A program made the translations under genes and the position numbers. Shown here one piece after another: positions 36,336 to 43,615 of a stretch of DNA of 64,000 nucleotides; the first letter of the stretch is position 1, and each line of letters starts with the position of its first letter. The DNA is from Afipia sp. OHSU_II-C1 (lineage in GTDB: Bacteria; Pseudomonadota; Alphaproteobacteria; Rhizobiales; Xanthobacteraceae), in contig NZ_APJI01000016.1 in NCBI RefSeq assembly GCF_000497575.1, forward strand, positions 62,001 through 126,000, written 5' to 3'. The notes under the pieces were generated by a model. That model did not search any database, was not told the DNA's origin, and worked only from the letters and a program-made list of their open reading frames with translations.

Positions 36336-36722
36336 ATGCCTGAGAAGAAGTACCTCTATGAGGTTCTGATACGCGGAAACGTCAAGGGCGAAGTCTCCGG
36401 GGCTCATCAGATCTGGTCGACCGCCTTCACGGACGAGGAGGGGAACCTTCTTTTCAACAAAGAAGGACTCGCGGAAGTTCTGAATGTTGACGAGGTGGGG
36501 CCGTTGCTGACTGTCGAGTTCGCGGGGGCAGCGAAGCAGATATCCGACCTTCATAAAATCTTACAGGTTGAGCGCGAGCAATCGGCGCAAACGGTGGCCG
36601 ACCTCAATACTCAGGTATCCGATCTCACAGCGCTGGTTCAGCGGCTGAATGCTGCGCTTGAGATCGCAAACCGCGCCGCATCAGAAGCGCAGGCCGCTCC
36701 ACAAGATAGTACGACAGGATAG
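36336..36722 (+). CDS. Phage accessory protein with a coiled-coil tail
   Basis: A 128-residue protein. The first 70 residues are compact (YLYEVLIRGNVKGEVSGAHQ), the last 55 are heptad-like (LHKILQVEREQSAQTVADLN, LNAALEIANRAASEAQ). Similar proteins follow tail fibres as small accessory proteins in related prophages. The final 98 bases overlap the 3' end of the convergent acyltransferase gene, an unusual long tail-to-tail overlap. Confidence 0.65.
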   Translation: MPEKKYLYEVLIRGNVKGEVSGAHQIWSTAFTDEEGNLLFNKEGLAEVLNVDEVGPLLTVEFAGAAKQISDLHKILQVEREQSAQTVADLNTQVSDLTALVQRLNAALEIANRAASEAQAAPQDSTTG

Positions 36723-37617
36723 CGGCAAAGGTCGAAAGTCCGATCAGAATGACGTAATCGACCAGTCCGTATTCCTTGTTGTAACCGAACGCGCGGAAGA
36801 CATAGACGAACACGAAATGGTTTAGGAATACGCCATAGCTGAGGTTTCCCGCGAACTCGTCAAAATCTGAAAACCTCAACCGCGAAAGAATGGCGAGGGC
36901 GGGCAGGCCCACGAGGAATCCAAGCAAGACCTCACCGTTATGCTTAAGCGCCATCAAACTCGGGAAAGCAAACAAGCCGACGAACATCAGTGCGCAGAGG
37001 CCCCAGAAAAATAGCAATTGGCCGCGCCAAAAAAGTGTTGGCTTCGCTATCGCTGCGCCGGACAGGAACATGAAGAGCGTTCCGGGCAACAGCCTGTAGC
37101 CGAAAAGGTCGGTGTCCAGCACGCCGACATAGGCCGCGAGAAATATGACAAATGATAGAGACGCCAACCACTTCGCCGAAGCTTGGGCGAGAAGCACGAA
37201 CGGAATGACGAGGTAAAACGTCAGCTCAAGCCCAAGGCTCCATGCCTGGGGGATAATGAAGCACTGATTCCCAAAAATCTTGTAGTAGCCGATCGGTAGC
37301 ATCAGAAAATTGAGGACGTAGTCCGTTCCCGTGCATGTGGCGAGCCAGCGCGACCAGAATGTAACTGTCGCAGCGAGAGCGAGCGTGATGACGCTATAGA
37401 AGATGAACTGCGGAAAAAGGCGAAGGCACCGGTCCAAATAGAACGCGCCAATGCGGCGGGGATCTTCATAGTGCTTCGCGATCAGCAAGGTCATCACGTA
37501 CCCGCTGATGAGATAGAACGAGATCACCGCGAACACGCCCGGACTGAGTCCTGACAGCTTGCCCTCGGCGTGAGAGAGCAAGACCAGCACGGCCAAGATA
37601 TATCGATAGGTGCCCAT
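36625..37617 (-). CDS. Acyltransferase-3 family membrane protein (OafA-like), possible lysogenic conversion gene
   Basis: A 330-residue polytopic protein with about ten membrane helices. It has the acyltransferase-3 layout: TYRYILAVLVLLSHAEGKLS with the catalytic-type His, then SFYLISGYVMTLLI and FYLDRCLRLFPQFIFYSV with the conserved Arg, and QAWSLGLELTFYLVIPF. Such enzymes O-acetylate or O-acylate lipopolysaccharide, capsule or peptidoglycan sugars. Prophages often carry them to alter surface receptors and exclude other phages. It is visibly richer in A/T than the host flanks. Confidence 0.85.
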   Translation of the reverse strand: MGTYRYILAVLVLLSHAEGKLSGLSPGVFAVISFYLISGYVMTLLIAKHYEDPRRIGAFYLDRCLRLFPQFIFYSVITLALAATVTFWSRWLATCTGTDYVLNFLMLPIGYYKIFGNQCFIIPQAWSLGLELTFYLVIPFVLLAQASAKWLASLSFVIFLAAYVGVLDTDLFGYRLLPGTLFMFLSGAAIAKPTLFWRGQLLFFWGLCALMFVGLFAFPSLMALKHNGEVLLGFLVGLPALAILSRLRFSDFDEFAGNLSYGVFLNHFVFVYVFRAFGYNKEYGLVDYVILIGLSTFAAILSYYLVERPALLMRRGLRSQAQHSAAEPAL

Positions 37618-37747
37618 TTCGGTGCCGACCCTATCACGGGAAAGAGCCCACGCCAGCCACTTAGCGGCCCGCGATCCTATGGAGGCAAACGAGGTGCGAA
37701 GACTACAAGTTGTTTAGCGTGTGATTTAAGAACGGTTGGCCCAACTT

Positions 37748-38392
37748 TTAGTCTACGTCCTGAGCTCCCGGCTCGCCCCAATCGACCTTTCCATCACTGG
37801 TGCGCGGAAAGTTATCGGACACTTCGCGAAAGACAACCCTCCCATCCCGGATGACTTTGATCGCGGAACCCCAGCCATTTCCGATCCAAGGCATTCGCAG
37901 AAACTGCGTCCACGTCCCGTTGCGAGCAGTGAAGAAGATATTGAAACTAAAATCCTTGCCTTCATGCAGAATTTGATGTGCCGTGGTTGCAGCGAGATTA
38001 GGAGTCATGTTGCCAACCGAATAGTTGTTCATCGCCGAGTTGATGTTTTTCTTCATTAGGTCGAGATCAACGATGCGCGCCGAAACATCATACAGTGGAT
38101 GCTTTCCGCGATGGATGAACATTGGGACAAGTAACAATTGATCCGGCATGGCGTTCCCGTTGGGGATCTTTCCTTCGCGGTCGAATGCTTGGAAAATGAT
38201 ATAGGCATACGAATCGCCGCCAATCACGGCCTCCATACTGTCTTTCTGAAGAGCGGATATCTCTTCGTTCTTCTTTCGGATCTCCTGATTGAAATTCGAT
38301 TGGCGCCAAGAGGCCCAGAAACCTCCAAGTGCGACTAGGACAGCTCCAACGAAGACCACCATTGCGGGATAGAAAGGGGCTAAGCGGGGCAT
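37748..38392 (-). CDS. Membrane-anchored protein of unknown function
   Basis: A 214-residue protein with one N-terminal membrane helix (FYPAMVVFVGAVLVALGGFW), a charged coiled segment (EIRKKNEEISALQKDSME) and an exported or cytoplasmic beta-rich domain of about 150 residues containing DSYAYIIFQAFDREG. I know similar hypothetical proteins from several bacteria but no function. The ATG at 38392 follows an 18-base gap after the small secreted gene, so the two may be co-transcribed. Confidence 0.7.
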   Translation of the reverse strand: MPRLAPFYPAMVVFVGAVLVALGGFWASWRQSNFNQEIRKKNEEISALQKDSMEAVIGGDSYAYIIFQAFDREGKIPNGNAMPDQLLLVPMFIHRGKHPLYDVSARIVDLDLMKKNINSAMNNYSVGNMTPNLAATTAHQILHEGKDFSFNIFFTARNGTWTQFLRMPWIGNGWGSAIKVIRDGRVVFREVSDNFPRTSDGKVDWGEPGAQDVD

Positions 38393-38410
38393 TGCAAATT
38401 TCCAGAATAC

Positions 38411-38653
38411 TCAATCGACCAAAACGCCTGGAGAATCCGCTGAGGGCACCCCGCGACGTCGCGGGCACGCGTATTCCCAGTTTCCTACCAGACGATGAGC
38501 AACCAGTGTATAGCCTGAAAAGAAAATACACGTGCGCGCCTGCATTTCGGGCTTAGTGCCATAAGTCTGTTTCACTTCGAATGACTCGTATACAAGCGGC
38601 TGATACTGCCCAGCAGCTAGTACAATCACGATGAGAAGGATTACCGCGCGCAT
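38411..38653 (-). CDS. Small secreted protein, unknown
   Basis: An 80-residue protein with a signal-peptide-like start (MRAVILLIVIVLAAG). A short region with two cysteines follows (QARTCIFFSGYTLVAH, NWEYACPRR). The last 15 residues are low-complexity. It is likely periplasmic. Coding status is plausible from the signal peptide and close spacing to the downstream membrane-protein gene, but there is no family recognition. Confidence 0.5.
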   Translation of the reverse strand: MRAVILLIVIVLAAGQYQPLVYESFEVKQTYGTKPEMQARTCIFFSGYTLVAHRLVGNWEYACPRRRGVPSADSPGVLVD

Positions 38654-38660
38654 GTTCTAA

Positions 38661-38900
38661 TCAATCAACGAATGGTTCGTTCGCCGCCCAGGACGCACCA
38701 CTTGTTCGCCCACACCGACAATTGCCTTGTTGAAATCGCAGAGTCGTCCGACTGCAAAGATCCCGCCCTGTGCGCCGGCATTGACGGCGATAGTGTCGCC
38801 GCGACGGATGGCTCGACGCCGGCTTTTTGAACGTTTGGTGCGGCCGTCTGCGCGTATGCGCAAGTCGCGGCGAAGGTTGCCACGAGCCAAGCGTTGTTCT
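38661..38900 (-). pseudogene. Frameshifted remnant of a small secreted protein
   Basis: Reading leftward from ATG 38900, no single frame is convincing, but pieces in shifting frames look like one protein. A signal-like piece LVATFAATCAYAQTAAPNVQ is followed in another frame by GDTIAVNAGAQGGIFAVGRL and CDFNKAIVGVGEQVV. The end lies in the first of those frames as CVLGGERTIR before a stop. That requires about three single-base shifts in 240 bases. The joined product would be a signal-bearing protein of about 75 residues. It could be decay, or chance. Confidence 0.4.
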
Positions 38901-39016
38901 CATTGTGTGTCTCCCCAGACCCGCAGCTATCCAAACGCAACCGGCAATGGAGCGCAAGCGCGTCCCCGCGGAAGCGTCCAAAGATTTTTACCGGCTTCAT
39001 TTACGGACGTTGGGGC

Positions 39017-39220
39017 TTAATTGCCCTTGGCACGTAAACCGAGTTCGACAAGGTGGCGAATGGCGGCCGGCCGCGATGGCACCTCGTCTTGCTTGGCGGC
39101 CCAACGGTCAATCTCGTCTAGTTGTTCGGTCTCAAACCGCACTAGGACGCCATCGCGCCGGCCACCGGTCGACGGGCGTCCGCGCTTCTTTTTTGGGATA
39201 TCCCGAATTGACTTTGCCAT
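39017..39220 (-). CDS. Ribbon-helix-helix (CopG-like) regulator
   Basis: A 67-residue basic protein. The head KSIRDIPKKKRGRPSTGGRR is AT-hook-like. The ribbon-helix-helix core follows (DGVLVRFETEQLDEIDRWAA, PSRPAAIRHLVELGLRA), with the strand, first helix and second helix of the CopG/MetJ fold. Such proteins bind DNA as dimers and often repress their own promoter. Two GGATATCC palindromes lie on either side of its start codon. It is divergent from the gene at 39304. Confidence 0.8.
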   Translation of the reverse strand: MAKSIRDIPKKKRGRPSTGGRRDGVLVRFETEQLDEIDRWAAKQDEVPSRPAAIRHLVELGLRAKGN

Positions 39221-39235
39221 TTATTTAGGATATCC
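39195..39235. promoter_or_regulatory. Paired GGATATCC palindromes around the ribbon-helix-helix gene start
   Basis: GGGATATCCC (39195-39204, within the first codons) and GGATATCC (39228-39235, upstream of the ATG) have centres 32 bases apart, about three helical turns. This is the arrangement expected for cooperative self-repression by a ribbon-helix-helix dimer. The binding protein is inferred. Confidence 0.5.
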
Positions 39236-39243
39236 AAAAATCA

Positions 39244-39276
39244 AGCCGAGGGGAAGTTGGCGCTTCCGCCTCGGCT
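39244..39276. promoter_or_regulatory. Strong hairpin between divergent genes
   Basis: AGCCGAGG pairs with CCTCGGCT, and the inner GGAAG pairs with CTTCC, around a short TTGGCG loop. It sits in the leader of the 39304 gene, 28 bases before its ATG. There is no T-run, so it is more likely a leader structure than a terminator. Confidence 0.5.
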
Positions 39277-39303
39277 CTAACCCCACGCGATGGAGAGACC
39301 CAT

Positions 39304-39510
39304 ATGCGCCAGGCTAAGGCCTATTCTAGCACAAGACTGTCTGTTTTGATCCGCGATCCTTTCGTCCGTGCCGCGTTCGAACGGGTGGAGGACGAGGGCG
39401 GCGATTTCGGGGTTCTGACGGAGGTCGACCACCCGCCGAGCCTCAGTGGTGGGGCCGCAGTGCTTATGACGGGCTTCAAAAGCCGCGCTTTGGAATCGGC
39501 GGAGGGCTGA
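39304..39510 (+). CDS. Small prophage protein, unknown
   Basis: A 68-residue protein (MRQAKAYSSTRLSVLIRDPF, then FGVLTEVDHPPSLSGGAAVL). The ATG follows a GGAGAG ribosome binding site at proper spacing. It lies 3 bases before the next gene, which suggests a two-gene unit. No domain is recognised; the support is the ribosome binding site and arrangement. Confidence 0.5.
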   Translation: MRQAKAYSSTRLSVLIRDPFVRAAFERVEDEGGDFGVLTEVDHPPSLSGGAAVLMTGFKSRALESAEG

Positions 39511-39513
39511 TCT

Positions 39514-40023
39514 ATGAAGCGAGAGTCATTTAGCGGCCCCTACAGCCTTGTGGATTTGGTTTCTCTCCAACCCGCTCCCAGGCAGCGCGGGAGGAAAGGG
39601 CGCTCCAGCAAGCCCGCAAAACGCACCAAGAGTGTTTCGGAGTTGCGCAAGGACGTAGCCGAGCAGATCGACCGCCTCATCCAGTTTCTGGACCTAACGG
39701 ATAGCTACGTTCAGACCGAGCTTGAAGACGATCCGGGTAGTAATCCGGAGGAGGTCAACGAGGACGGAGACGGGAGTCCGGACGATGAACCGTCGCTCGG
39801 CTGGCCGGAAGCGCGGATTAATCAAGGACTGGGGATGATCGGTGGGGTGGACGACCTAGAGAAAGGCGCGTTCATCGAATGCCGGAAGCGAACCCAACGT
39901 ATTGAGCGCGAACAACTGGTCGTTGAAAACACTTATCGACGCTTCCTATCAGGCCTCCCGATCGAACAAAAAACGATGATACGATCACGCCTCAACGAAG
40001 GGTCGTGGGTCGTCCTGCGATAG
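39514..40023 (+). CDS. Hypothetical protein with acidic middle, common type in Bradyrhizobium-group elements
   Basis: A 169-residue protein. A Lys/Arg-rich segment (RQRGRKGRSSKPAKRTKS) is followed by a helix (LRKDVAEQIDRLIQFLDLTD), then an acidic region ending DDEPSLGWPEARINQG. The DEPSLG-type motif recurs in hypothetical proteins of this bacterial group. No known function. It appears to be the second gene of a two-gene rightward unit that ends opposite the leftward cargo operon. Confidence 0.6.
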   Translation: MKRESFSGPYSLVDLVSLQPAPRQRGRKGRSSKPAKRTKSVSELRKDVAEQIDRLIQFLDLTDSYVQTELEDDPGSNPEEVNEDGDGSPDDEPSLGWPEARINQGLGMIGGVDDLEKGAFIECRKRTQRIEREQLVVENTYRRFLSGLPIEQKTMIRSRLNEGSWVVLR

Positions 40024-40053
40024 GTTGGTTGATCCTTTGAAAATTCTCCGCGG

Positions 40054-41160
40054 CTATCGAGTGTCTTGTCTGCCGCGGAGCCATTCCGGTTTGCGCAGCG
40101 CACCAGCCATAGAGCCACTATCAAAGATTATGGGCTTCTTTCGATACTTGATAACGGACGGCCAACGGGATGGGGTGGGATGCCAGAAAGATGTTCCAAT
40201 CAACCGCTCCCTAGCCTTCAAAATCTCGCTTGGCGTACCTTCCCTGTAAACTTCTTCATTAGGTTTGTCAGTATCGCGAATAAGGACGAGTGGTCCTGAT
40301 CGGGGTAAAGCCCGCTTGGTTGTGAGTCGACCTAATTCATCGAGCGCTACATCGCGTTTAGCCCAATCGGAAAAATAGAAATTGTGGCCGGCGCTAAGAA
40401 TCTGCAACTCATTTAAAGCTGACACATCGGATGAATTTTTCAGCTCCACGAATGCTGTTCCTGAGATATTGGGAACTGTATAAACTTGACTATCAAAGAG
40501 GAGAAAACTCAGCCTTGGACTGAGCGGCATCGTGAAGATGGCCCCGGAACTTGCTACGCCGAATTTATTCTCTCCGCGCCGTTCGTTCGCAAATTTGTTC
40601 ACGAGCAAAGAGGGATGATCTCCGATTACGAAATCTCGATTCGTGTTGTTCCGCAGAACAACAGGTTTCAGGTCATCCAAGTACTTTGCTAGATCTAAGC
40701 CCAATTTTAGAGAAAAAATCATTACCTGTGCGTCCGTCGACAAATCAGGTGGGCGCTGTTCTGGATGCGCTGCGTATGTAACGTCTTCCATCTGCTTCCT
40801 AGCGATGCGGATTTCTTCGATCGCCTGCACGGTACGTCGTGACTGGACGGCCAAGAATACTCTCAGCCAGCCTACATCGTCTTTGGAAAGGTCTTTTCCC
40901 GTTGACAAATATCTGGCGATACGCGCGAAGTGCCCCTCCAATCCCATAAGGATGTTCTCGGCTCTTAGATCTTTCCCATATAGATAATCGCGTGCGCACT
41001 GTCCCTTGACGGGGGCTCGCTCTATCGCTTTTTGTCGGTCAATGTTCACAACATTCAACGCGTGGCCTTGCCCATTCAAAGTGAACGGCTTCAACAAGCA
41101 ACGTGGAACATAGTGTTGATTTTTTTGATTGGGCAATCCTTGGCCGACTTTCGTTTTCAA
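40054..41160 (-). CDS. DUF4238 protein, last gene of the attR-proximal cargo operon
   Basis: A 368-residue protein of the DUF4238 family, recognisable from KNQHYVPRCLLKPFTLNG at the N-terminus (family pattern N-Q-H-Y-[VI]-P). RNNTNRDFVIGDHPSLLV near residue 175 and MPLSPRLSFLLFDSQV are also family-typical. Function is unknown; members are often found in mobile or defence regions. The start is TTG at 41160, overlapping the GNAT stop by 4 bases (TTGA), so translation is likely coupled. Composition is AT-rich relative to the host. Confidence 0.82.
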   Translation of the reverse strand: MKTKVGQGLPNQKNQHYVPRCLLKPFTLNGQGHALNVVNIDRQKAIERAPVKGQCARDYLYGKDLRAENILMGLEGHFARIARYLSTGKDLSKDDVGWLRVFLAVQSRRTVQAIEEIRIARKQMEDVTYAAHPEQRPPDLSTDAQVMIFSLKLGLDLAKYLDDLKPVVLRNNTNRDFVIGDHPSLLVNKFANERRGENKFGVASSGAIFTMPLSPRLSFLLFDSQVYTVPNISGTAFVELKNSSDVSALNELQILSAGHNFYFSDWAKRDVALDELGRLTTKRALPRSGPLVLIRDTDKPNEEVYREGTPSEILKARERLIGTSFWHPTPSRWPSVIKYRKKPIIFDSGSMAGALRKPEWLRGRQDTR

Positions 41161-41633
41161 TTCTTTGCGCGGAGGACTATCTCTTCATCGGCCGCAACGG
41201 CGGGTGGCTTCTTCTCCCAACGAAGCTTCGTTTGGTCTTGACCTAAAATTCCCTCGGCGCCTTTGACGAAGCCCCAACGCTCGAAGCGCTCCACCATGGA
41301 GCTCTTATTATCGTGGCGTACGTCCGTGACTATGGGCGCACCGATCTCTTTTAGCTCTGATACTAGAGATGACGAGATACGCTGACCTCGAGCCGCCTTA
41401 GAAACGCCCAGGTAGTATAGCGAGAGCGTGTTAGCGTCTTGGGGCTTAGCGAGCGCGTATCCGATGATGACTCCATCCGCGTTGACCGCTACCCGTGACT
41501 GGCCAGACGCCACTAATTCTTCAATAAGCGCTTTCGTCCCCGGGCGAACAGCGGTCGGGACCTCGGGAGCCACCTCCTCGAAAACCTTGAGAATGTCGGT
41601 TTCATCGCCGGAAACAGCAGTTCGATAGATCAT
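41157..41633 (-). CDS. GNAT-family N-acetyltransferase
   Basis: A 158-residue acetyl-CoA-dependent transferase. The fold order is visible: N-terminal IYRTAVSGDETDILKVFEEV, central strand SRVAVNADGVIIGYALAKP, then the acetyl-CoA-binding segment LGVSKAARGQRISSSLVSEL (motif A pattern R-x2-G-x-[GR/S]). The C-terminal part KSSMVERFERWGFVKG is typical. The substrate is unknown. As third gene of a four-gene operon with a HEPN-motif protein, it could modify RNA, tRNA or a partner protein, as GNAT toxins do (inference). Confidence 0.82.
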   Translation of the reverse strand: MIYRTAVSGDETDILKVFEEVAPEVPTAVRPGTKALIEELVASGQSRVAVNADGVIIGYALAKPQDANTLSLYYLGVSKAARGQRISSSLVSELKEIGAPIVTDVRHDNKSSMVERFERWGFVKGAEGILGQDQTKLRWEKKPPAVAADEEIVLRAKN

Positions 41634-41669
41634 TTCAGCCTCGCCTCTTACTCGCGTTGAGTCATGCGG

Positions 41670-42311
41670 TCAGATCGAATTCGAAGTCGGAGCGGCTTTG
41701 ATCCGAAGCATCTGATAACTGTGGACCTTACCGTCGACATTGCTCTGCATGATGACCCAAAGCTGCCATTCAGGATCTGCGAGCTGAATTTGATGGTGAT
41801 TCAGAAGCGTTCGCACTTTGTTGATCCACACGCGAAGATGATCAAAGGTCGGGAGCTTTTTACCCTTCACAACGTTCTCGAGACTTCCGCGGTGCAAAAA
41901 GCTACCGCATTCGACGTACAGCTTTTGCAACTCGGGCTTTGTTAAATACGGCGCTGTGACCTTCTCGATCTCCGCCACCTGTCCCTTGTCGTTGCGAACC
42001 TGACGACCTGGTGTAGGATAGAATTTGGGATGCAGTCCTTCGAGCATTCTGAGGATGTTGTCAGCTTGGTATGCCCTAGTCAGGCGTTTTGCCTTCGCGC
42101 CTGGGATGTCGCCGTGCGCCGTCAAACTGGCTAAGGCGATCAACTCACAGATGAATCGAAGCTCAAGGTAACAAAATTCGACAGCTACGATCATCGGTAG
42201 GGCGAATTTCGAATTGAGAATATCGTCGATTACAGAGGTGCGACGCTTAATCTCCTCCATAAAATCGCAATAGAGTTCAGCTGTCGCGTCCGTTAAGGCT
42301 TGGCTCTTCAA
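41670..42311 (-). CDS. Unknown helical protein of the cargo operon
   Basis: A 213-residue helical protein. A TTG start at 42311 is preceded by GGAGA at good spacing. Segments include IVAVEFCYLELRFICELIAL and KLYVECGSFLHRGSLENVVK; the latter has the general look of a helical-bundle helix with a conserved His. I do not recognise the family and make no catalytic claim. It sits 12 bases after the 378-residue gene and 36 bases before the GNAT gene, so it belongs to the same transcript. Confidence 0.65.
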   Translation of the reverse strand: MKSQALTDATAELYCDFMEEIKRRTSVIDDILNSKFALPMIVAVEFCYLELRFICELIALASLTAHGDIPGAKAKRLTRAYQADNILRMLEGLHPKFYPTPGRQVRNDKGQVAEIEKVTAPYLTKPELQKLYVECGSFLHRGSLENVVKGKKLPTFDHLRVWINKVRTLLNHHQIQLADPEWQLWVIMQSNVDGKVHSYQMLRIKAAPTSNSI

Positions 42312-42323
42312 TCTATGTCTCCG

Positions 42324-43460
42324 CTAAGAGCGGCGAATAATGCTTTTAACCCAGCTCACACTGGTTTCGATCGCCCAATCGGTCTGCTCCCGAGTAAGCG
42401 CGGGCATTTCTTCTGCACCGGGACCGTGACCGAGGGGATTACGCACCTTGGCAAAAAGGTATTTAAGCGCACTTGCTTCCCAGTCCGCTATAAAATAGTC
42501 GGCGCGCTTGCTGGCTAAATTATCAATGAAATTATGAGCACCGGTTTCTCGGCCGTGAGTCCATCCACGCGCTCCAGATATGACCTTAATTGCGCTCTCT
42601 AAGGCTCTCACTGCGTAGAATGCGGGATCACGATCACCCGAGTCGCGGCGATCGAAGGCCTCTTTCATGTCTATATCAACATTCTTCCATTTCGGATCTG
42701 ATACCAACTTCCAAAAAGGAGTTTCGATATGCGTTTCCACCAGGGCATCTGGCGACATCTGCAGAAAGCCATTGTGATAGTTTAATTTAGCTTCTGCTTG
42801 GCCAAGTCTGACGTTTAGCTCTTCGATTGATGATCGTATCGTTTGATTGATTGCGATGTTGTTCCTTCTCAAAGCATCTGAGTATTTTTCCGCAGGCTTC
42901 ATTCGCGCGGGGCGAACAAAGATCGCGGAATCAGCCGCTTTCATCGCATCTGAAAGATTGGCATTTAAGAGAGCAATTTCTTGCTCTCGCATACGAAAGC
43001 CGAGTTCAATGAAACTCAATCGTTCTTTGATGTAAGCATCGGCCGAAATCTTACCGTCAAATTTCTCCGTGAACCACGTCGTACAGACATCGTTAATGGC
43101 CCATGTTCCATGATAGTGATGTGGTTTCCCTAACCACTCGCCCATGAAGTTGTAAGTTAGAGGAGCCAAGGATAGGAGGCCAAATTCCATGGAGAGACGA
43201 CTCTGTAGTGCGGTCCAGATCGGCCGCCCCGGATAAGCTTCTCCAACTTGAAACGGGCAGACCTGCTCGGAAAAAATCCGAAATAACTGTACTAAAAGCC
43301 GTTGGGCTGGAGGGTCGTAGGCCTTCCAGAGTTCAACATGCTTATAGCGGTGGGCAAAAATGTCGGTGAGCATCAAAACACGCTTGATAAAGCTTGGATA
43401 AGGATGCCCCTCGCGCTCCATTACCGGAAGCCGCAGGATGCTGGCGCGGAACTTAGCCAC
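42324..43460 (-). CDS. Candidate HEPN-domain (abortive-infection-like) protein
   Basis: A 378-residue protein, first gene of the cargo operon, with a GTG start at 43460. Residues about 30-150 form an N-terminal domain of unknown type. The C-terminal 110 residues match AbiJ-like or HEPN-type sequences as I remember them: AFYAVRALESAIKVISGARG, then KVRNPLGHGPGAEEMPALTR. The R-N-x3-H pattern (RNPLGH) fits the HEPN ribonuclease motif R-x4-6-H with a polar residue after Arg. QTDWAIETSVSWVKSIIRR ends the helical bundle. A toxin or abortive-infection role is inferred from the motif and its place next to attR. Confidence 0.65.
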   Translation of the reverse strand: MAKFRASILRLPVMEREGHPYPSFIKRVLMLTDIFAHRYKHVELWKAYDPPAQRLLVQLFRIFSEQVCPFQVGEAYPGRPIWTALQSRLSMEFGLLSLAPLTYNFMGEWLGKPHHYHGTWAINDVCTTWFTEKFDGKISADAYIKERLSFIELGFRMREQEIALLNANLSDAMKAADSAIFVRPARMKPAEKYSDALRRNNIAINQTIRSSIEELNVRLGQAEAKLNYHNGFLQMSPDALVETHIETPFWKLVSDPKWKNVDIDMKEAFDRRDSGDRDPAFYAVRALESAIKVISGARGWTHGRETGAHNFIDNLASKRADYFIADWEASALKYLFAKVRNPLGHGPGAEEMPALTREQTDWAIETSVSWVKSIIRRS

Positions 43461-43489
43461 AGCTATAAAATTGGGACAACGCGCAATAT

Positions 43490-43508
43490 GTGGCCCTAAA
43501 AGTGGCCC
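43490..43508 (+). repeat. Putative integrase arm-type site, right copy
   Basis: GTGGCCCTAAAAGTGGCCC matches the left copy at 28042-28059 except for the spacer (one base longer). It lies 90 bases inside attR, in the same orientation as the left copy. Confidence 0.6.
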
Positions 43509-43597
43509 CTGAGCGGCAAGCTCGTCAATTGCGCAGTTGCCTAGACCATATAACCTATTGAGATAATTTAAGAATTTCTCTCCGAATTCGTAATTGA

Positions 43598-43615
43598 CAA
43601 CTGGCGCTCGACCGG
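43598..43615 (+). repeat. attR core (18-bp direct repeat)
   Basis: Identical to 27897-27914. To its right the bases continue as native chromosome: codons for LARHYGLRS and onward in the DUF6456 frame. Confidence 0.92.

Larger units (their letters stand above)
27897..43615. mobile_element. Integrated prophage-like element, about 15.7 kb, with exact attL and attR
   Basis: Bounded by an 18-bp direct repeat (27897-27914 and 43598-43615). It enters with a tyrosine integrase next to attL. It then carries an AlpA-like regulator, phage-type small genes, a terminase large subunit, a tail-fibre-like protein, an acyltransferase, small regulators and a cargo operon beside attR. The base composition is visibly more AT-rich than the flanks, especially at 36.6-43.5 kb. 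I recognise no portal, capsid, protease or tail tube gene, so it is either a decayed prophage or a satellite-type element. Rejoining the ends restores an intact DUF6456 gene. Confidence 0.93.

Noticed and set aside
28073-43615. tRNA gene as the integration target
   Set aside because: The att repeat lies in the DUF6456 coding sequence, with no tRNA arm sequence on either side.
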